NCBI RefSeq assembly: GCF_001632365.1
Contig: NW_024468529.1
Coordinates: forward strand, 233,762 to 297,761
DNA: 64,000 nucleotides
Reading direction: 5' to 3'
Origin: Laetiporus sulphureus 93-53
Lineage: Eukaryota; Basidiomycota; Agaricomycetes; Polyporales; Laetiporaceae
Part shown: in pieces, positions 57,450 through 64,000 of the stretch
Position numbering within the stretch: position 1 is the first letter of the stretch
Layout of the letters: the number at the start of each line of letters is the position of its first letter
Made by a program: the position numbers and the translations under genes
The notes under the pieces: generated by a model
The model's input: only the letters and a program-made list of their open reading frames with translations
The model's database searches: none
Told to the model about the DNA's origin: nothing

Positions 57450-60400
57450 TTACTCTTGCGACGGTGCCCCGGAAGCGGGGGCGTTGCCCGATGAGCCATC
57501 AGAAGAAGTCGGCGCATGGGCCTCGACATTGACAGCAGTCGCATCAACAGATGCGGTCTGCGTCCTCGCATGCGCGTTCATAGCCTCGCTCATCACAACA
57601 TCACCATCGCCCAACAGGTGCTCGACCATCGAGCACTCCATCTCCGTCAGTGACATCAGCGTGCTATTATCCAACGGCGGAGGCTCAGGAAAGTCCGCAG
57701 CAGCAACGACGCCCACCCCCGGAGCCTGCGGGAACCCATGCCTCGCAAAGAACATGTCCACGAGCAAGCGACACTCGTCCGCCGTGCGCGCCGCCGCGAG
57801 CAGCCGGCGCAGCTCGCCGACTGCGCGCGAGCTGATATGTTCCCGGTTTGAGCGCCGCGAGCGCCTGCGCTCCGAGCGGTCCTTGGTCGGGGGTGTGAGT
57901 GTGAGTGTGGAAGACGTCGGCGCGGGTGTGGATGGGAGGCTGCTCGGGGTTATGGGCGTCGCTGGTCCCTCTTCTTGATTGGGCGATGGCGCAGGCTTGC
58001 GGGGTATCGGCGAGCGGCGCGACCTTGATGGTGAAGGTGACACCCCTCTGTAGGCCTCGCCCTGCGGGCTGGGAGAGAGTGTCTGCCCATTGACAGGCTG
58101 GGTAATGGAGGTATTGATAGATAACGAAGGAATACGGTCAGGTGTGGTATCTTTAGGGCTGGCAGCGCTCTCCCTGATCGCGTTGTCCTCTGGCGGCACA
58201 GCGGCACCATTCACGTGGCTACGAATCGAGCCATTGCGCGATGGGACTGATACGTTGTCCGCGGGTATAGCAAGCGAGGGAACAGGTGGCCGTACCTCAA
58301 CCTTCTCGTCCCACGTCGGCACGGCCTTGCGAACGCTGCTGCGACGCACAGGGAATGCATGGCTGCTCGAGTCGTCCGTCGACGCCTGCGACGACGCAAC
58401 AGAGATCGAATGTGGCAAGAGCGGCGCAGTCGAGGGGACAGGCGAGGCGGGTTGCCATTGTGGGGAGCTCAAGGAGGATGGGAGCGAGGGCACGGGAGAA
58501 GGCAGCTTTGGCGCCTGAGAAGGATAAGGCCGCGAAGGGCTAACCACAACGACGTTCGGGAAGGAGCGCTTCGACGAGAGGGACGGTGCCTTGTACGATG
58601 GCGGCGGATGAAGATTGTTCATGCTCGCTTTCCGTCCCAGTATACGCGCAGTCCTCGGCGTCCTGGGTTGTTCCTCGTCGCCCTCCGCTCTCCGCCCATT
58701 TATCTTATCCGCCGACCCGCTGGCCGTCAGACGGGACATCATGCGCGAGAACCTGCCCGATCGGCTTTTGGTCGACTCGAGGGAGAATACGCTCACACTC
58801 GCGTTCGACGAGCGCGGGGGAGAGTCGGGCGACGTGGGCGGGCCTTCTTCCAGGAACGCGATAAGATCGCGCGCGGACTGCGAGATGTGCGGGGGCTTGG
58901 GCTTGGGCCTGTTCGGCTTGGCAGAAGTAGGAGTGGCATTGTCATCCGAGCCCGCGGCGTCCTCTTCATCGCCGTCTGACCCTCCTATGATCTCATCCAA
59001 GTCGATCGATTCGCGATTCCGAGCCATCTTGCGTGAGTTCTGACGCCCCGCTGCGCCGTTGGTGGGTGGCTTTTCCGCAGCAGGTGATGCCTTTCCGCTG
59101 TTGAGACGCGGTGAGGGCATGTCCGAGATGGAGGCAGCCCGTATGCGAAACTGGGATGGCGACGATCGTGCAGAGAAGCTCTTGCTGCTTTGTCGCATCC
59201 GGTTCCCAGTAGCAGGTTGGGCGGTGGAGGGTCTGCTAGGGAGCTCCTCCTCGTCTTCCACGATCGAGTCGACGCGCCGAGGAAGGGGCCGCGCTGCAGT
59301 GGAGGACTTCCGCTGTCGATCTGCCATTGATGCGTGGCCATCACCACCACTCGCCCTATCCGAAATTTGCCCCGCTCGGCGGTTCGCACGCAGCGTGCGC
59401 TCCCTGTTGAACACCTGTGGACGTGTAGTAAGGAAATTGGGCGCAGGGAACGAGCAGAGTAGGCGCACCTCCATGGACTTGAGCCTGTCGGGGGTGAGGG
59501 AGACCTTCATGGTCGCGCCGGAGCGCATGAGCTCGTCAAACTCATCGAGGCCCTGCGTGTGCATCAGAAGCATCAATATAGGCGCCCACCAGCTAGCACG
59601 GCGCGTAAAACGGATCACGCGCACCTCCTGATCGGGTTGCCCCTTCTCGGTGATTTCCGGTTGTTCGCTCGTTAGTCGCATCCTGATCGTCGTCGCCCGC
59701 CCCTTCTCCGACGACGACCTCCCCCTTTCCACCGTCCCTGCCGTCGAGCTCGCCGACTTGAGCGACTCCAGCGACGCCCGCGTCCGTGCACGCGCAACAG
59801 CAGACTCCGTGACTGCCATCAGCTCGGCATGCGTCGACGGCGGCGGGAGGGGAGATGAGACCCGGTCGCTCGTCCGCGAGAACGACTTGCTCCGACGTGT
59901 CTTGGTCGCCCGCGACAGATGTTCTATCTGATCATACACTGTTCGCACGTCACGGCTCGTCATCATTCAAGCTCGCGCTAGCCCACCTTGAGCGGTCGGG
60001 CTCACCTTTCGTCGCCCGGAACGTCCCATGTATGGCGTCGTCTTCGCACAGCGCGATGAACAGGTCTTGCACGGTCGCAATGGTGCGGCTGCTATCGCGT
60101 GCAACGACACTGCTCACATTGGAGAGGATGTGTCTGTGTATGCGCGTTCTCAGACCGGGCGCGGCCCAGGTGAGTCTGTCCCACTCACTCGCAGATGTAT
60201 CTGGTCCCACAGTCATGAGTGATGTAACTGATGCATGCAAGCGAATGGATGTACATACTCCAGGATTGCAGTCAAATATAGCGCAGCCGGCGCAAGCTCG
60301 GCCACGCTCAGTGGGAGCGCGCCACCCATCCGCTCGTTGAGACGCCGCTCCGCCTCCGTGTCCTCGTCCGTGTCGTTCATCGTAGAGTACGCCTCGCATT

Positions 60401-60834
60401 TAAGGCGCAGTAACTACGCATGCATCAAGCCACAGTTTGGCATCAGCCTGTCATTCACACGGCATGCCACGCACCTCGAAACTCCATTGCAGATCAAATG
60501 GTCGCTCATCCTCCGCAACGCTGCTGCGCACCGACGCCGACCGCGACGTCTCCGGCGTCGCCGTCGCCCGCTCACAATACGCCTTCAACTCCACCTCCGC
60601 CTCCAGCAACGCCTCCTTCCCAAGTGTCGTCGGCACGACCTTTAGCAGCGCCGCCTTGAGCCTGTCGGTCGCCAGTGAGAGCGCCTCATTGAGGATAGTG
60701 TAGAGTAGCTCGTCTAGGAGCACGTTCACGGATTGCAGCGCCTCGTAGACTAGCTTGATGGGCCGGACGTCGGAGAGGATGACGTCGGCGGAGCGCGAGG
60801 AGAGGTACGCCGGGCTTGTAGGGCTCGAGAACAT
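57450..60834 (-). CDS. Large disordered protein with an H2A-like histone fold
   Basis: Exons run from the ATG at 60834 (MFSSPTSPAYLSSRSADVIL), with introns near 60.45 kb, at 60258-60134 and at 60005-59939. The N-terminal exon is helical (KLVYEALQSVNVLLDELLYT). Joining the next two gives LSVAELAPAALYLTAILE then HILSNVSSVVARDSSRTIAT and VQDLFIALCEDDAI. This closely follows the alpha2-alpha3 part of histone H2A (APVYLAAVLEYL ... AGNAARDNKKTRI ... LQLAIRNDEEL). The remaining ~800 residues are Ser/Pro/Arg-rich and largely disordered, with one ordered patch (VRVIRFTRRASWWAPILMLL). No characterised family is recognised. A chromatin or DNA-linked role is suggested only by the fold. The long plus-strand frames opposite it are shadows. 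Confidence 0.72.
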
Positions 60835-61262
60835 GCTCGCGTGGGATTAGTGGTCGACGTAGAGCAGCCGAAGAGACTCGAATCGCGTAATGGCGTGTCC
60901 AGTAGAAATAGTGTGTCGAAAAGGGCCCTAGCCAGCAATGGCAGCGCTGAGGCCGTCAATACTAAGCGACGTCAAGGTCGACGTAAGGGAGAGAAAGAGA
61001 GCAGCAGATGGGCGGCGACTGAGCCGAACACCCATATGTGTATGTAATTCAATTATCACCCGCGCTTCGCGGAGGCAATATGCATATGAATCCTATCAGT
61101 CTTCTGTCACAGCTGTGATCCCAGCTTCCGCCGGCCTGTGGCACCGCAACAATAAACCAACAAATATACGACATTGCATTTAGAAAGCGATGAGTAACAC
61201 AAGAGGTATCATTTAAATTCGTAGAATATCATGCATGGATCCGCGAGCCAAAATCCCTGAGT
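60835..61262. other. Intergenic, no gene recognised
   Basis: 428 bp upstream of the histone-fold gene and downstream of the small acidic protein. Short frames without motifs. Confidence 0.4.
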
Positions 61263-61691
61263 TCACCGAAATAACAACGGGTCCACATCCTCTTCCTCCC
61301 GCATGGCAGGCCATACATACGCCTGAGACGGGTGGACCCCACCAGACGTCTGAACGGGCGGCGCGCCGTCCTGGTGCAGTTGCCCATCCACCGCAGCGGT
61401 CTCCTTGCTGTTCATGGCACTGACACCGCCGGCGGCATCACCGTGGCGTTGATCCAAACGCCTGATCCCGCTTCCGCTGGCGAACGAGGAATGCTTACCA
61501 CCCGCACTGACCGACTCAGGCTTCCGACCTTCATCACCATACGGGTGCAAAAAGTCCAGCTCGTCACGCTCCTCATTCGGCTCGCTCTCGCCCTCGCTGC
61601 TCTCCTCCTCCTCCAGCCGCGGCGGCCACCCATCACTGACGCCCGGTGGCGGGAACAACACGAGCCCATCATGGATGTACTGCGAGACCAT
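61263..61691 (-). CDS. Hypothetical acidic protein (may lack its first exon)
   Basis: From the ATG at 61691 a 142-residue frame reads MVSQYIHDGLVLFPPPGVS, then an acidic stretch (LEEEESSEGESEPNEERDEL) and a polar, probably disordered remainder ending MREEEDVDPLLFR. The frame is open upstream as RCEDLNSG behind a plausible CAG acceptor, so the true gene may begin in an exon near 61.7-61.8 kb. No domain is recognised. The non-random acidic composition and a clean stop support a real gene. It would be divergent from AIM9 with about 150 bp between start codons. Confidence 0.45.
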   Translation of the reverse strand: MVSQYIHDGLVLFPPPGVSDGWPPRLEEEESSEGESEPNEERDELDFLHPYGDEGRKPESVSAGGKHSSFASGSGIRRLDQRHGDAAGGVSAMNSKETAAVDGQLHQDGAPPVQTSGGVHPSQAYVWPAMREEEDVDPLLFR

Positions 61692-61840
61692 GCCCGAGTT
61701 GAGGTCCTCGCACCGCTGAGACGCTTTCTACGCGCGATGCGATCTAACTTATTCTCGATCAGGTATGTAGGTAGTGCTGTGTTCTCGTCGGCCCGGCCCG
61801 GGCCTGCTAAGAACCTCCACATACATTGGCATGCCCTGCC

Positions 61841-63681
61841 ATGGCGAGGCTCGTCTTCAATTCGCTGAAAGCTCCAGCCTCGCTGCGCTCGTTATACTCT
61901 TCCTTCACGAGCCCCATCTTCACCACGACACGTTTGGTGCCACATCGCGCCTTCTCCATCATGGCAAATTCCCATCACGACCTCTTCGACTACACATCAG
62001 GGCGCTGGGTGTAAGTCTCATACATGTTGTTCTATAGCATACATTTCTGACCCGTAATCCAACTTGTTCAGATTTAACGATGCTCTTCGTCACGCAGAGC
62101 GGAGACTCGTTTTCGACGTCGAGGGGCTAGGTCGACTTGCAGCGCAGTCCGTTGGTCAAAGTCCTGCTGATGTCGTCAACTTATCAAAGCTCGCTGAGGG
62201 CGGATTTAACCGTACCTTCCTCATCACCTTGCGCGACGACTTCCAAATGGTCGCTCGTATTCCGTACCCGGCTACGGTCCCCAAGTACTTCGCTGTGGCC
62301 AGCGAAGTCGCCACAATGGAGTTCCTCCGTTCCTCTGGGCTGCCTGTTCCCCAGGTATACGGATACTCGCCTGCGTCGGACAACGCGGCGAAGACCGAGT
62401 ACATCTTTATGGAATTCATGAGAGGTACGAAACTCAGCGATGTATGGCTGAAGCTGGAGGAAGCGGATATCGTTTCAATCTTGCGCCAACTTGCTCAGCT
62501 CGAGTCTCAAATGATGTCGATTTCTTTCCCCGCTGGCGGAAGCCTCTACTACGCCCACGACCTGGAGAAGGTGGCCGGGAGAGCGGCCATCCCGCTCGAG
62601 GACGAGCGTTTCTGCGTTGGTCCAGATACGATACTGCCTATGTGGTATGGCAGGAGATCACAGCTCGACGTAGACCGGGGACCGTGTACGCCGCTTTCTG
62701 CCTTTTTTTATTACGCCCTTGAACCAACCGATTACTATAGACGAAAGCGCCGAAGCAGCGCTCGTACCAGCAGCCCGCAAGGAACTGGCTTATCTCGAGC
62801 AGTTCGGTCAACCGCTCTTGCCGTTCCGCCGCGAGAGGAGGGCTGGTTACCAGTACCAGGAGCAGTCGCCGTCGGCCCACATCGAGAACTTGAAGCGCTA
62901 TCTCCTCATCGCATCGTCACTCGTGCCTAGGGACCCCGCCCTCGGTCATTTCTGCATCCGCCATCCAGACCTCCAGCAGAGCAATATCGTCGTTCGGTGG
63001 TCGTCCGACTCTGGCTGGCAAGTCGTCAGCCTGCTCGACTGGCAACACGCCTCCATCCTGCCCCTGTTTCTCCTTGCCGGCATACCCCAACGCCTCCAGA
63101 ACCACAACGATCCCGTCTCGCAATCTATGACGCCGCCTTCGCTACCGGAGAATTTCGACAAGTTGGAAGAAACCGAGCGGACCGCAGCGGAGGAAGTCTA
63201 CCGTCGCCGCCTTGGCCACTACCACTACGTCACGAACACGGAGGAGTACAACAAGCCCCATTACGATGCCTTGACGGACCCCATGTGCGTGCTCCGCAGC
63301 CGCCTCTTCCACTACGCCGGTAACCCGTGGGAGGGCGAGACTCTCGAGCTGAAGGTTGCGCTCATACGAGCAACGGAGAGGTGGGAGACGCTTACGAGGG
63401 GAGGCGCGCCGTGTCCGGTCGTGTTCGACGCTGAGGACGCACGCGAGACGACGGAGCTGAATGAAGTACAGAGAAAAGCAGACGAGGCTTTCGAGGTGTG
63501 GCAGGACATACTCGGCCTCGGGCCGGAGGGCTGGGTGCCCACCCAGGACTACGAGGAGGCCGTGGCACTCTGCAAGCAGATGAAGGAGGAGGCGTTGACG
63601 GAGGCCAAGTCAGAGGAGGAACGGGCGGAGATCATGGGTCACTGGCCCTGGGACGACATGGACGAGCAGAAATATATGTGA
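61841..63681 (+). CDS. AIM9: AIM9-type mitochondrial APH-fold protein
   Basis: Exons 61841-62010, 62072-62685 and 62741-63681 give 574 residues in phase. The start MARLVFNSLKAPASLRSL is a basic, amphipathic mitochondrial presequence. The body is an aminoglycoside-phosphotransferase/choline-kinase fold: nucleotide-binding lobe LSKLAEGGFNRTFLITL with MVARIPYP, EYIFMEFMRGTKLSDVW, the Aim9 junction DRGPYESAEAAL across intron 2, catalytic loop CIRHPDLQQSNIVV and metal-binding LLDWQHAS. Yeast Aim9/Fmp29 is a mitochondrial protein of unknown biochemical role whose loss raises mitochondrial genome loss. The catalytic loop has HPD in place of the usual HxD-x4-N context but keeps Asp and Asn, so kinase activity is possible. 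The C-terminal ~150 residues are charged and helical. Confidence 0.88.
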
Positions 63682-63793
63682 CGAATTGAGCTAGATATTC
63701 CGCGGTGTTATAGTATATCTTGTCTGCTGTTGTATTTACTCTTTTCATATCTGCGACAGGGCGCCCAAACGCGGCGGCTGAACCATGCGAGTG

Positions 63794-63942
63794 CTAACGT
63801 CGCGCACAGAGAAAATACGAAGCATCCAAGTCGTAGCCGGAAAGGGATTCCCAGAAACAGTTGGGCTCAGAGTCCGAGTTATCGTCTGTCTCTAGAGGCG
63901 TAAGGACGACAGAGCTTTCAGGTTCCGAGTTGCACTCTGTGT
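63794..63942 (-). CDS. Terminal exon of an unidentified gene (runs off the window)
   Basis: The minus-strand frame is ACA-GAG-TGC... (TECNSEPESSVVLTPLETDD then NSDSEPNCFWESLSGYDLD) and ends in a stop at 63794-63796. It is preceded by a very good 3' splice site, a pyrimidine-rich tract ending CTACACTTTCAG at 63943. The acidic, Ser-rich composition looks coding. The frame closes further upstream inside the window, which supports the intron. The rest of the gene lies beyond position 64000. No family is recognised. Confidence 0.35.
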
Positions 63943-64000
63943 CTGAAAGTGTAGATATGGCAGGATCGTAAAAGAATGGAGGAGCATCGTAGCGTCAGTC

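Noticed and set aside
1..64000. CRISPR arrays, rRNA, transposases, viral genes, operons
   Set aside because: None seen: no regularly spaced repeats, no rRNA sequence, no transposase or reverse-transcriptase motif. Genes are intron-containing and independently oriented.

Overview
The window is nuclear DNA of a filamentous basidiomycete, most likely an Agaricomycete. The signs are compact genes, many introns of about 40-65 nt with GTRNGY donors and YAG acceptors, and basidiomycete-style families such as an OPY2-type anchor, a Zn2Cys6 regulator with the HKRGPPKGYI linker and a polyporopepsin/aspergillopepsin-like protease. Nothing bacterial, organellar or viral was recognised. Protein calls come from joining exons by eye. 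Exon ends are reliable where a reading frame and a family motif agree across the junction, and are marked uncertain elsewhere.

Left part (0-24.7 kb). The order is RUB1/NEDD8 (+), SAP18 (-), an AlkB-type dioxygenase (+) and an aspartic protease (-). An accessory-looking stretch follows (5.2-14.2 kb) with two tandem paralogous small secreted glycoproteins of identical length (176 aa). Next come a NADAR-domain protein with an N-myristoylation signal (+) and a La-related protein 7 homologue (-). A second gene-poor stretch (17.7-23.4 kb) holds only short unrecognised candidates. A peroxisomal adenine nucleotide carrier (-) closes this part.

Middle part (25-48.3 kb). It holds an unusual E2 ubiquitin-conjugating enzyme joining UBA, IBR-like zinc and BIRC6-type UBC modules (-), then a Zn2Cys6 transcription factor (+). 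These two diverge from a spacer carrying a 21-bp-arm perfect hairpin. AIR1/AIR2 (TRAMP zinc-knuckle protein, -), OPY2 (-), the CAF16 ABC ATPase (-), a C2H2-type regulator (+) and a long coiled-coil protein (-) follow.

Right part (49.2-64 kb). It holds a NUP98/NUP116-type nucleoporin (+), RPA135 of RNA polymerase I (+), a large disordered protein with an H2A-like histone fold (-), a small acidic protein (-), AIM9 (+) and the terminal exon of a gene leaving the window (-).

Most of the recognisable genes are housekeeping: nuclear RNA work (SAP18, LARP7, AIR2, CAF16, RPA135, NUP98), ubiquitin-like modification (NEDD8, the E2) and organelle function (peroxisomal carrier, AIM9). They are independent genes sharing short divergent promoters, not an operon or cluster. 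The parts most likely to be new are the UBA-IBR-UBC enzyme, the myristoylated NADAR protein, the histone-fold protein and the secreted tandem pair.
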